A stretch of DNA of 64,000 nt from Kapaibacterium sp044224925 (lineage in GTDB: Bacteria > Bacteroidota > Ignavibacteria > Kapaibacteriales > Kapaibacteriaceae): the NCBI GenBank assembly GCA_044224925.1, contig JBGAJM010000001.1, positions 744,001 through 808,000 of the forward strand, in the 5' to 3' direction. Under the pieces are notes generated by a model, which searched no databases, was not told where the DNA came from, and saw nothing but the letters and a program-made list of their open reading frames with translations. Shown in pieces: positions 9,991 through 18,131 of the stretch (the stretch's first letter is position 1; each line of letters opens with the position of its first letter). Both the position numbers and the translations under genes were made by a program.

Positions 9991-10905
9991 TCATTGCTTA
10001 TCAAGAAACATCAACACGAAGACGCCCATCAAGAAGGCATACGATGTGAGCAACACTCTGCGTGCGGCCTTGGCATCGTGATCCTTGAAGAACATCGCAC
10101 ATTCAAGCGTCAACCATGCGCTGAGGAGCATGGCACCAACGCCATACATCCATCCCGTTACACCCAAGAGCGTTGGCACGATGGCCGCGGCCCATGTGAG
10201 GATGGCCGTGATCAGCATCTGCATGCCGAGTGCACGACCACTATCATCTTCGATGGAGCGCAACACGAAACCGCCCGCCCGATAGTCGGCACGGTACATC
10301 CATGACAATGCGTAGAAGTGCGGCAACTGCCAGAAGAAGAGAATGGCGAAGAGGGCGATGGCAGGCGCATCGAACGTACCGCGAACGGCCGTCCATCCAC
10401 CGGCAAAGGGCAAGGCGCCGGGAATACCGCCAACGATGACGGCCAAGGAGGAGCGGCGCTTCATTGGTGTATAGACCACCACATAGGACAACCACGTGAT
10501 CACGGCAAGTACGAGCGTGAGCATGTTCACAGTGGCCAAGAGTCCGAGACCGACCATGGTGAGCATGATGCTGAAGGCCGTGGCCGAACGCACACTGATG
10601 ATGCCGGACGGGATCGGTCGCGATGCCGTGCGCTTCATCTTTCCGTCGTGCTCGCGCTCGACGATGTGATTCATCACGCAGCTTCCGCTCGACACGGCAA
10701 TGGTGCCAAGCATCGTTGCACCGAAGTGCATCCACATGGAACCGGATGCAACGGCCGTGGTGAGTGCCGTTGGAATGGCCAGGTAGTATCCGGCAAGCGT
10801 CGACAAGGCCACCATCTGCGAGATGCCCGGCTTGGTGAGCTCGTAATACTGTCGTGCGAGTCCTGCCGTTGCCGGCAACGTCGCTGCTACGGTCTGCTCA
10901 CTCAT
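9991..10905 (-). CDS. ctaB: Protohaem IX farnesyltransferase (haem O synthase)
   Basis: 304-aa polytopic UbiA-family prenyltransferase that adds farnesyl to haem B to give haem O, the precursor of haem A. Visible motifs are NHIVEREHDGKMKRT (first aspartate-rich NxxxD-type motif with the following KRTASRP) and YRADYRAGGFVLRS (second conserved region). It overlaps the ctaA stop by 8 nt and precedes ctaE, so haem A synthesis is made with the oxidase. Confidence 0.96.
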   Translation of the reverse strand: MSEQTVAATLPATAGLARQYYELTKPGISQMVALSTLAGYYLAIPTALTTAVASGSMWMHFGATMLGTIAVSSGSCVMNHIVEREHDGKMKRTASRPIPSGIISVRSATAFSIMLTMVGLGLLATVNMLTLVLAVITWLSYVVVYTPMKRRSSLAVIVGGIPGALPFAGGWTAVRGTFDAPAIALFAILFFWQLPHFYALSWMYRADYRAGGFVLRSIEDDSGRALGMQMLITAILTWAAAIVPTLLGVTGWMYGVGAMLLSAWLTLECAMFFKDHDAKAARRVLLTSYAFLMGVFVLMFLDKQ

Positions 10906-12055
10906 AGGCGAGCCTCCCGTGCACCGGCGCCGGACGGTAGTAGTGTTGCATGGTGTACATGATCATCGTGTTCACGGCCACCAGCAACACACCCGTGGCA
11001 ACATGGGCCGTGGTGTATCCTTCGCTGCGGAAGGTGAACAAGATCATCACGCCAAGGAGGATCTGCCAGATGACGAGCACCGAGGCAATGGCCGTTGGGA
11101 CGACGAGTCGTTTGAATTGCGAACGCTGACGCATGATGAGGATCCACTGCGCGATCACAGCAACGGCCACGCCGTAGGCCAAGGTGCGATGCAGGAAGTG
11201 GATCACCACTTGCAGATGCGCCATGTCGGCCGTTGTTGGCAAAAAGCTTGTCGGTCCCCATTCCGGCCACGTGACGCTCACACCCCAACTGTCGGTGTGA
11301 CGGGTGAGCGCCCCCAAGAGGAACTGCACGATCGTGAGCACCCATGTGGTGACGACGACGTTCCGTGCTGCCCTGCCGCCCTTCACCTCGATGGCCGATG
11401 TGATGGACGTCCATGCATGCGAGGTGCTCATGGCCAATCCGATGGCGATCATGAAGAACATCTCGGCGAGCATGCCGTGCGTGGTCGATGTCCAGTCGGG
11501 CAGATTGTTGCGGACCGTATACCCTCCGAACGACCCTTGCAAGCAGACGCCGAAGAAGGCCGCCTGGGCCAGCCAGAAGACGCGTGCGCGTGATCTGGCG
11601 CGAAGGGCGCGGAAAAGCGAGGTAAGGAGCAAGGCGGCAAGGCCGATCATCACGGACTCCATGATGCCCGTGGGCATGCGCTGCAGTCCGACAATGGCCG
11701 TTGCCACGATGAGCACAACGATGGCGTCAAGTGCAATGATGGTCGAGCCCGAACGCTGATCGCGCGGAGTGGTGCGGAACGTGAGGAGGACAAGGCCGAC
11801 GGTGACCATTCCCACGACGGTGGCGAAGAGTCGGTGACCGTGTTCCCAGAATCGATCCTGTTGCCAGAGCCATTCCGACGGACGGTACGTCACCATGGAC
11901 ACGCTATTCGACGTGGGCCAGTCCGGGAACGCCATCCCTGATCGGGTGGTGTTCACATGACCGCCCCAGACGATGAGTCCGTAGGTGAGAACGCAGAGCG
12001 CCACGCTGACGCGGTGGAGCCATGCATTCGACCGATCGTTGGAAGGGGTCGACAT
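10898..12055 (-). CDS. ctaA: Haem A synthase (COX15/CtaA)
   Basis: 385-aa eight-helix membrane protein that oxidises haem O to haem A. The N-terminal half shows GGHVNTTRSGMAFPDWPTSN, and conserved His residues occur in EHGHRLFATVVG, STTHGMLAE and IHFLHRTLAYG, the expected haem-ligand positions. The ATG at 12055 lies 2 nt after the ctaD stop; an open extension upstream lies within ctaD and is not used. Its position between ctaD and ctaB matches the pathway order. Confidence 0.95.
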   Translation of the reverse strand: MSTPSNDRSNAWLHRVSVALCVLTYGLIVWGGHVNTTRSGMAFPDWPTSNSVSMVTYRPSEWLWQQDRFWEHGHRLFATVVGMVTVGLVLLTFRTTPRDQRSGSTIIALDAIVVLIVATAIVGLQRMPTGIMESVMIGLAALLLTSLFRALRARSRARVFWLAQAAFFGVCLQGSFGGYTVRNNLPDWTSTTHGMLAEMFFMIAIGLAMSTSHAWTSITSAIEVKGGRAARNVVVTTWVLTIVQFLLGALTRHTDSWGVSVTWPEWGPTSFLPTTADMAHLQVVIHFLHRTLAYGVAVAVIAQWILIMRQRSQFKRLVVPTAIASVLVIWQILLGVMILFTFRSEGYTTAHVATGVLLVAVNTMIMYTMQHYYRPAPVHGRLAYE

Positions 12056-12057
12056 GA

Positions 12058-13941
12058 TCAATGCGTACCGAAGGCGTTGCTTTCTTGCTTCTCGTCGACG
12101 ACGATCGTGTGATGATGAACGCTGATCGACTTGCCCGGCTCCCACTGTGGCCAGTAGTCGAGCTCGCGACCTTCAACACTGAACTCGTACGGTCCGCGAT
12201 ACACCACGATGTCGCGATCGAAGTTGCCGTGTCCAGGATGCGGAGGCGCTGCCCACTCCAGCGTGTTCGCACGCCATGGGTTGCGCGGTGCCTTCTTGCC
12301 GTACTTCATGGACCACAGGATGTTGATCACAAGGAAGAGCTGCGAGAAGCCGAGGATGATGGCGGCGATCGTCACGAACTTGTTCCAGCCTTCGATGGGC
12401 TTGAGGAATTCGTAGATGCTTGGATCGTGGATACGACGCATGTGTCCACCAAGACCGATGATGTGCATCGGGAAGAAGGTGGCGTTGAAGGCGGCGAACG
12501 ACCAGTAGAAGTGCTTGCGACCAAGGCTTTCGTTCAACATCTTTCCATACATCTTCGGATACCAGTAATAGATACCGGCGAAGATCCCGAAGAGCGATCC
12601 ACCGAAGAGCACATAGTGGATGTGGGCAACGATAAAGTACGTGTCGTGGATGTAGATGTCCACCGGTGCCGATGCCATGAAGACGCCGGACAGACCACCG
12701 ATGATGAACATCGAGACGAAGGCAAGTGCATTGAGCATGGCCGTCGTGAACTTGATGTTCCCGCGCCACAGTGTTCCCAACCAGTTGAAGACCTTGATCG
12801 ACGATGGAACGGCGATCACGATGGTGCTCAACATGAAGGTGGTACCGAGCAGCGGATTCATGCCCGACTGAAACATGTGGTGTCCCCACACGATGAAGCC
12901 AAGGAAGGCAATGCCCGCAATGGCGAAGACCATGGCCTTGTAGCCGTAGATGGGCTTGCGCGAGAACGTGGCGATCACATCAGACACGATGCCCATCAAG
13001 GGCAGGATCATGATGTACACAGCTGGGTGCGAGTAGAACCAGAACAAGTGCTGCCACAAGACCGGCTGACCTGCACCGGCTTCGATGCCGTGACGCGTGT
13101 GGGCGATGAGATTGTCTGGGAGGAAGAAGCTCGTGTGGAAGAAGTTGTCCATGAACAACATGGCGATCGCAGCAGCAAGCACCGGTGTTCCGAGCGTGAT
13201 GATGATGGCCGTGATGAAGAGACCCCAGATGGTGAGCGGCATATCGAAGAGCTTCATGCCCTTCGCGCGCTTGTTCAAGACCGTGGTCACGTAGTTCACG
13301 GCACCCATGATGGAGGAGAATCCGATGAGGAAGACGGCGATCAACCAAAGGGTCTGTCCGCTGACGGTGAACGTCGGACTATTGATGACGCCGGAAAGTG
13401 GCGGATACGATGTCCATCCGGCGGCTGCATACCCACCGTCCACATAGAAGGCGCTCATGATGATCACACCGGCGGGCGGTACGAGCCAGAATGACCACAT
13501 GTTGAGTCGCGGCAAGGCCATATCGTCCGTTCCCAGCATGAGCGGGATACAGAAGTTCCCGAACATCCCCACAGCAAGCGGGATGATGACGAGGAAGATC
13601 ATGATGGAACCGTGCATCGTCACGAGCTGATAGTAGAAGTCCTGTGCGATGGCTCCCGTATTGTCCACCCACTGCGATGGGAGCAAGGTTCCGATCACCG
13701 GAACCGGTTGTCCGGGATAGGCAAGCTGCCAGCGAAGGAAGAGGGCGAAGGCACCACCCACGAACAGGAAGAGCAACGACGCAAGCATGAACTGCTTGGC
13801 GATGACCTTGTGATCGGTGGAGAACACATACTTCCGATACCATGGAAGATCATGATGGGCATGATCGTGACCATGATCGTGTGCATGCTCTGCGTGTTCC
13901 GCGTGTTCGGCTTCCGAAGAATGCGTTACGGCTGTACTCAT
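12058..13941 (-). CDS. ctaD: Cytochrome c oxidase subunit I, A2-type haem-copper oxidase
   Basis: 627-aa catalytic subunit with twelve or more helices. Haem and CuB ligands are visible in TMHGSIMIFLV (haem a), FYSHPAVYIM (CuB His cross-linked to Tyr), VWGHHMFQSG (CuB His pair) and VAHIHYVLFGG (haem ligands). The YSHPxVY version, without the Glu of GHPEVY, is the mark of A2-type oxidases such as Rhodothermus caa3. The first 35 residues are strikingly His-rich (HAEHAEHAHDHGHDHAHH), of unknown meaning. It is followed by ctaA after 2 nt. Confidence 0.97.
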   Translation of the reverse strand: MSTAVTHSSEAEHAEHAEHAHDHGHDHAHHDLPWYRKYVFSTDHKVIAKQFMLASLLFLFVGGAFALFLRWQLAYPGQPVPVIGTLLPSQWVDNTGAIAQDFYYQLVTMHGSIMIFLVIIPLAVGMFGNFCIPLMLGTDDMALPRLNMWSFWLVPPAGVIIMSAFYVDGGYAAAGWTSYPPLSGVINSPTFTVSGQTLWLIAVFLIGFSSIMGAVNYVTTVLNKRAKGMKLFDMPLTIWGLFITAIIITLGTPVLAAAIAMLFMDNFFHTSFFLPDNLIAHTRHGIEAGAGQPVLWQHLFWFYSHPAVYIMILPLMGIVSDVIATFSRKPIYGYKAMVFAIAGIAFLGFIVWGHHMFQSGMNPLLGTTFMLSTIVIAVPSSIKVFNWLGTLWRGNIKFTTAMLNALAFVSMFIIGGLSGVFMASAPVDIYIHDTYFIVAHIHYVLFGGSLFGIFAGIYYWYPKMYGKMLNESLGRKHFYWSFAAFNATFFPMHIIGLGGHMRRIHDPSIYEFLKPIEGWNKFVTIAAIILGFSQLFLVINILWSMKYGKKAPRNPWRANTLEWAAPPHPGHGNFDRDIVVYRGPYEFSVEGRELDYWPQWEPGKSISVHHHTIVVDEKQESNAFGTH

Positions 13942-13953
13942 GGTGATGGGTCC

Positions 13954-14790
13954 TTACTTCTTTGTTGAATCTGCTACAGCTGGTTCCGCGGATGCCGTCG
14001 GCGCAGGTGTCTGCGCTGCCAGCATCTCTGCGTTCTTGGAGTCCGACCATTTGTCGAAGTCCGTCTTTGAAAGCACGTCATACTGTCCGCGCATACCGCC
14101 GTGTCCCGTTCCGCACAGTTCCGCACAGGCGATCTCGTAGTGACCGGGCTTGAAGGAATTGAACCAGATGTTCATCCATGTTCCCGGCACCACATCCTGC
14201 TTCACGCGCATGTTCGGAAGGAAGAAGCTATGCAGCACATCAACGGACGAGCCGCGCATCACGATGTTCGAATTGACAGGCACTTTGAATTGGTTCTCGA
14301 CAAAGAAGTCATCCTTGCCATACACGTCGTTGGAGTCGATCCCGAAGGGATTGTCCAGCGTGATCAGGTTGCGCGCCGTGCGATCGTTGTGGGCGTTGCG
14401 ACCGAACTTTCCGTCGGCACCCGGATAGAGGAACATCCATCCGAACGTCTTGCCCATGACGAGGATCTCCACGTCGGGCTTTGGAACGCGCTTCGAATAC
14501 TTCGTGCGCTCCCAGATCTCGTCGGAGTACAATCCGATGGCCGCGAAGAGAATGGTTGGAAGGATCGTCCACGTCAGCTCCACGATGTTGTTCCCGTGGT
14601 AGTTGTATCCTCGGCGGTCCGGACGGTAGCGGTACTTCACAAGGAAGTAGCCGAGAACGCCGAACGTGAGGAAGAAGATCCCTACCGAGATGTAGTAGAT
14701 GATCGCGAACAATGCATCGAGGTCCCCACCGAACGTACTAATGTTCTCGGGGAACCACGCCAGCATGTCGAAAACCTTCAGGAAATCCAT
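13954..14790 (-). CDS. ctaC: Cytochrome c oxidase subunit II with CuA site
   Basis: 278 aa with two N-terminal membrane helices (about residues 27-50 and 70-90) and a periplasmic cupredoxin domain. The CuA ligands are visible as CAELCGTGHGGM (CxxxCxxxHxxM) plus the upstream His in VLHSFFLPNM. There is no fused cytochrome c domain; the separate monohaem cytochrome encoded just upstream may replace it. The C-terminal tail is Ala/Thr/Pro-rich. It is followed by ctaD after 12 nt. Confidence 0.96.
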   Translation of the reverse strand: MDFLKVFDMLAWFPENISTFGGDLDALFAIIYYISVGIFFLTFGVLGYFLVKYRYRPDRRGYNYHGNNIVELTWTILPTILFAAIGLYSDEIWERTKYSKRVPKPDVEILVMGKTFGWMFLYPGADGKFGRNAHNDRTARNLITLDNPFGIDSNDVYGKDDFFVENQFKVPVNSNIVMRGSSVDVLHSFFLPNMRVKQDVVPGTWMNIWFNSFKPGHYEIACAELCGTGHGGMRGQYDVLSKTDFDKWSDSKNAEMLAAQTPAPTASAEPAVADSTKK

Positions 14791-14830
14791 TGCATGATCC
14801 TTAATGATTCGTTCTCATTCGAAGTGGTGA

Positions 14831-15385
14831 TCACAGCGGCTGCTGTAGTTCGGCCTCGGTGAAGGCGCCTGCTCGACCCGCTGTCTTCTCGCGTACGGCC
14901 TTGACGTCGTCTACCGTGACCGCTGCACCCGAGTTGCCAAAGTTGCTGCGCACGTAGGTGAGCACGTCGGCGATCTCTTGGTCGCTCAGAACGTCCTTCC
15001 ATGCCGCCATTTGTCCGTTGATCGTTGCGCCGGCTCGCTGGATCGGTCCCTTGAATCCGTGAAGCACGATGCGAATGGGAACCGTGGCATCGCCTTGCGC
15101 CAGGGCGGAACCTGCAAGAGGTGGGATGTTATTACCGGGAACGCCCTTGCCCGTGCCGAGATGGCAGGATGCACAGATCTTTCCGTAGACCGCTTTTCCC
15201 GGTCCGCCGGCACTGGCATCTGCTGCGGTGGCCGCTGCGGCGTTCGGGTCGACCCACGTTGGGTCGTCACCAAGCTTCGTGAAGAAACCTTGGATGTTGC
15301 ATGCCGTGATCGTGGCCGCGACCACGATGAAGGTCAATGCAAGGAGGAGTGGGCGGAGATTGCCCCGCATGCGGGAACCGTGCAT
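14831..15385 (-). CDS. Monohaem cytochrome c lipoprotein, first gene of the respiratory block
   Basis: 184-aa class I cytochrome c. The ATG at 15385 (MHGSRMRGN) has GAGGA 9 nt upstream; an ATG at 15370 is the alternative. The signal ends TITAC, a possible lipobox. The haem motif is CASCH, and the axial Met is likely in GQMAAWKDVLSD, a stretch typical of oxidase-linked cytochromes c. It probably delivers electrons to CuA or links ACIII to the oxidase (inference from position). Confidence 0.9.
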   Translation of the reverse strand: MHGSRMRGNLRPLLLALTFIVVAATITACNIQGFFTKLGDDPTWVDPNAAAATAADASAGGPGKAVYGKICASCHLGTGKGVPGNNIPPLAGSALAQGDATVPIRIVLHGFKGPIQRAGATINGQMAAWKDVLSDQEIADVLTYVRSNFGNSGAAVTVDDVKAVREKTAGRAGAFTEAELQQPL

Positions 15386-15494
15386 GTATCTGCGTCCTCG
15401 AGAGTCGTGAAGAACATTCGTCGGCAAAGCGTCCGAAAATACGCTGTGCTGAAGACTTACGAAAATGGAGATGCGTGCAGGCAGTCGATGTGGA

Positions 15495-15521
15495 GAACGT
15501 TTTTTCGGAAGGAAAACGTTC
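15495..15521. repeat. 9-bp inverted repeat at the end of galE, ahead of the respiratory block
   Basis: GAACGTTTT (15495-15503) and AAAACGTTC (15513-15521) are perfect complements around a 9-nt centre. The right arm overlaps the galE stop codon. No T-run follows on the minus strand, so it is either a weak terminator or a palindromic operator. The 15386-15519 interval holds nothing else I can name. Confidence 0.5.
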
Positions 15522-16440
15522 ATTTTCGGTGCAAGAACCAGTCGGCAGTGAGATGCACACCCTCTTTGAGGCCCATGGACGGTGTCCAGCCTGACGTGGT
15601 CCGAAGCTTGTCGAAGGAGCAAACATTTCTGCGCAGATCGCCCGGCTTCCCCTCGCCGTGACGGGTGAGAGCAGTGGCCCCGTAGGATCGACGCAAATGG
15701 TCGACGAGTTCGTTGAGCGATGTTTCGATGCCCGTGCAGCAGTTGAAGGCGCCACGCAGACGTTGCTCGGTAACAAGGAGATTGGCACGCGCCACGTCGC
15801 CCACATAGATGTAGTCGCGCGTCTGTCCCCCATCGCCATTGATGACGGCCGTTGCGCCATCGATCCACTTCTGCAGGAAGATGGCGATGACGCCGGCTTC
15901 GCCGAAGGGGTTCTGACGTGGACCGTAGACGTTGGTGTAGCGGAGGATGGTGGACGTCATGCCGTGCACCTCCTGGTAGTAGTCAAGGTAGAGCTCCACC
16001 GATCGCTTCGATACACCGTACGGAGAGATGGGTCGCGTCGGATGCGTCTCGTCGGCCGGGAAGACCGATTGATCGCCATACACCGCTCCACCACTGGATG
16101 CGAAGACCACGTGCCCAACGCCGCTTCGATGTGCTGCCTCGAGCAGTCGCAACGAGCCGATGATGTTCGTTGTGGCATCCTTGACGGGATCCTCCACACT
16201 CACACGCAATTCCATGTGCGCCGCATGATGGTTCAACACCTCGAATCGCTCCTGCGCGAACACGTCGGCAACGGCCGGATCGGTGATGTTGAGCTCGATC
16301 AGTCGCGCGTTCTCCGGAACGTTGGAGCGCTTGCCGGTGCTGAGATCGTCGATGATCACGACGTCGTGCCCGGCATCGAGATAGGCCTGGGCGACGTGCG
16401 ATCCAATGAAGCCGGCACCACCGGTCACGCAGACCTTCAT
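15520..16440 (-). CDS. NAD-dependent epimerase/dehydratase, UDP-glucose 4-epimerase-like
   Basis: 306-aa short-chain dehydrogenase of the extended family. The N-terminal Rossmann motif GGAGFIGSH is complete, VVIIDDLSTG follows at the end of strand two, and the catalytic pair appears as YGVSK with an upstream Ser in FASSGGAVYG. It most likely interconverts UDP-sugars for envelope polysaccharide; the exact substrate cannot be read from the sequence. The ATG at 16440 overlaps the purD stop (ATGA), so I did not use the longer upstream frame. Confidence 0.88.
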   Translation of the reverse strand: MKVCVTGGAGFIGSHVAQAYLDAGHDVVIIDDLSTGKRSNVPENARLIELNITDPAVADVFAQERFEVLNHHAAHMELRVSVEDPVKDATTNIIGSLRLLEAAHRSGVGHVVFASSGGAVYGDQSVFPADETHPTRPISPYGVSKRSVELYLDYYQEVHGMTSTILRYTNVYGPRQNPFGEAGVIAIFLQKWIDGATAVINGDGGQTRDYIYVGDVARANLLVTEQRLRGAFNCCTGIETSLNELVDHLRRSYGATALTRHGEGKPGDLRRNVCSFDKLRTTSGWTPSMGLKEGVHLTADWFLHRK

Positions 16441-17738
16441 ACGGTTTGCTCCACTCTGCGAATGCCCTTCAGGGCGATATCGGTGCGATAGATCTTGGTG
16501 CGATACTGAATGCACTCCACGGCTTCGTAGGCACGCGCACGCGCCTCGCCAAGCGTGGACGCAATGGCGGTGACGCCGAGCACCCTGCCGCCATTGGTGA
16601 CGAGCTCACCATCTTTGATGGCCGTGCCCGCATGGTAGACGATGATGTTGCCCAATGCTTCTGCTTGTTCGATGCCGTGAATGGGCACCCCCTTTTCGTA
16701 GCTGTCGGGATAGCCTTCGGAGGCAAGAACCACTGTACAGGCAACGCTGGTGGAAACGGATCGGAGGGTGGCAGGGTCGAGGGCACCACGCGCGGCCGAT
16801 GCGAAGAGGGCCGCCACGTCGCCATCACAAACACTGAGCACGGGTTGTGTTTCGGGATCGCCGAAGCGACAGTTGAATTCGACCACGTTGATGGATCCGT
16901 CGGCGTCGATCATGAGACCTGCATACAGACATCCGACAAAGGGATGTCCCTCTGCACGCATGGCATCGATCATCGGCGTGATCACCTCGCGTTGTGCGCG
17001 ATCAAGGAGTTCGTCCGTCACGATGGGTGCCGGTGCATACGCTCCCATACCGCCGGTGTTCTTGCCGGTGTCGTTGTCGCCAATGCGTTTGTGGTCCTGT
17101 GCGCTTGCGAGGACGATGTAGTTCGTTCCGTCACTCACAGCGAAGAGCGATGCTTCTTCGCCGGAGAGAAAGGCCTCGACAACGATCTCTGCGCCACTTG
17201 CACCGAAGGAACCGTCGAACATTTCTTCGACGGCGGCAATGGCCTCATCACGTTCCGTGGCAACCACCACACCTTTTCCGGCGGCAAGTCCATCTGCTTT
17301 GATCACTACGGGCAAGGCATGCGACCGAACATGGTCGATGGCCTCGTTGCGTTCTGCTTCCGTGAACCGTCGATAGGCCGCCGTCGGCACACCGTACCGC
17401 ACCATCAGCTCCTTGGCAAAGGCCTTGGAGGATTCGATGCGTGCCGCGGCTTGGGACGGACCGAAGACGGCGAGCCCATGGGCGCGCAACACGTCGGCAA
17501 GTCCGGCCGCCAACGGTTGCTCCGGACCGATCACCACGAGAGTGATGGCATGCTCCGAACACCATGCGGCCACGGCATCACCGTTGTCGATGTTGAGCGC
17601 TACGAGCGTTCCGTGTTGTGCCATGCCGGGATTGCCGGGAGCGATGAACAACGCCGTGCACGACGCACTGCGTTGCAAGGCACGGGCCATGGCATGTTCA
17701 CGACCGCCGGAACCGATCAGCAGAATACGTTCTTGCAT
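16437..17738 (-). CDS. purD: Phosphoribosylamine-glycine ligase
   Basis: 433-aa ATP-grasp enzyme of purine synthesis that joins glycine to phosphoribosylamine. The N-terminus MQERILLIGSGGREHAMA is the family signature. Later blocks include VVIKADGLAAGKGVV (ATP binding) and VVEFNCRFGDPETQ (metal and active site). Length is standard. The ATG at 17738 lies 4 nt after the DUF3127 stop and fits the family N-terminus; the frame extends upstream only inside DUF3127. No other pur genes are in view. Confidence 0.97.
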   Translation of the reverse strand: MQERILLIGSGGREHAMARALQRSASCTALFIAPGNPGMAQHGTLVALNIDNGDAVAAWCSEHAITLVVIGPEQPLAAGLADVLRAHGLAVFGPSQAAARIESSKAFAKELMVRYGVPTAAYRRFTEAERNEAIDHVRSHALPVVIKADGLAAGKGVVVATERDEAIAAVEEMFDGSFGASGAEIVVEAFLSGEEASLFAVSDGTNYIVLASAQDHKRIGDNDTGKNTGGMGAYAPAPIVTDELLDRAQREVITPMIDAMRAEGHPFVGCLYAGLMIDADGSINVVEFNCRFGDPETQPVLSVCDGDVAALFASAARGALDPATLRSVSTSVACTVVLASEGYPDSYEKGVPIHGIEQAEALGNIIVYHAGTAIKDGELVTNGGRVLGVTAIASTLGEARARAYEAVECIQYRTKIYRTDIALKGIRRVEQTV

Positions 17739-17742
17739 GCGA

Positions 17743-18120
17743 TCAGAATGGAACGTCGTCGAAGTCCGCTGTTGCCGGTCCGCTTGCGGCCGGTGGGATC
17801 TGCGAATAGTCTTGGGCCGGACCCGTGCCTGCTTGTGCAGGTTCAATGCGCCATGCCTCGAGATTCGTGAAGTAGACCGTTTCGCCGGTCTTGCTCTGGA
17901 ACGGACGTCCGCGAAGATTGAAGAGCACCTTCACTTGCTGACCTACCTTGAAGGTGTCGAGCAACTGACAGCGGTCCTGCGTGACTTGGAACTTGATATG
18001 CTGCGGATAATTTCCGTCCTGCATCTCCAGCACGAAGTCGCGCTTGCGGAACGTGTCCTTCACTTGTTGCGTGTCCATTACCACGTGCAGTGTACCCACT
18101 GCTTCATATGAATTCGCCAT
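17743..18120 (-). CDS. DUF3127 protein with single-stranded-DNA-binding-protein-like C-terminal tip
   Basis: 125-aa soluble protein recognised as DUF3127, a Bacteroidota family expected to be OB-fold-like. Residues about 1-90 form a beta-rich domain with blocks KRDFVLEMQDGNYPQHIKFQ and VKVLFNLRGRPF. A Pro/Ala/Gly-rich linker follows and the protein ends in DFDDVPF. That ending closely matches the acidic tip of SSB that recruits repair and replication enzymes. Function is not established. It lies 11 nt after alaS. Confidence 0.85.
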   Translation of the reverse strand: MANSYEAVGTLHVVMDTQQVKDTFRKRDFVLEMQDGNYPQHIKFQVTQDRCQLLDTFKVGQQVKVLFNLRGRPFQSKTGETVYFTNLEAWRIEPAQAGTGPAQDYSQIPPAASGPATADFDDVPF

Positions 18121-18131
18121 GTCCGTGTCCC

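Noticed and set aside
12061..13494. 477-codon plus-strand frame opposite ctaD
   Set aside because: ctaD carries all haem and copper ligands in the other strand. The plus frame has no recognisable domain.
16446..17870. 474-codon plus-strand frame opposite purD
   Set aside because: Antisense shadow of a highly conserved enzyme gene.
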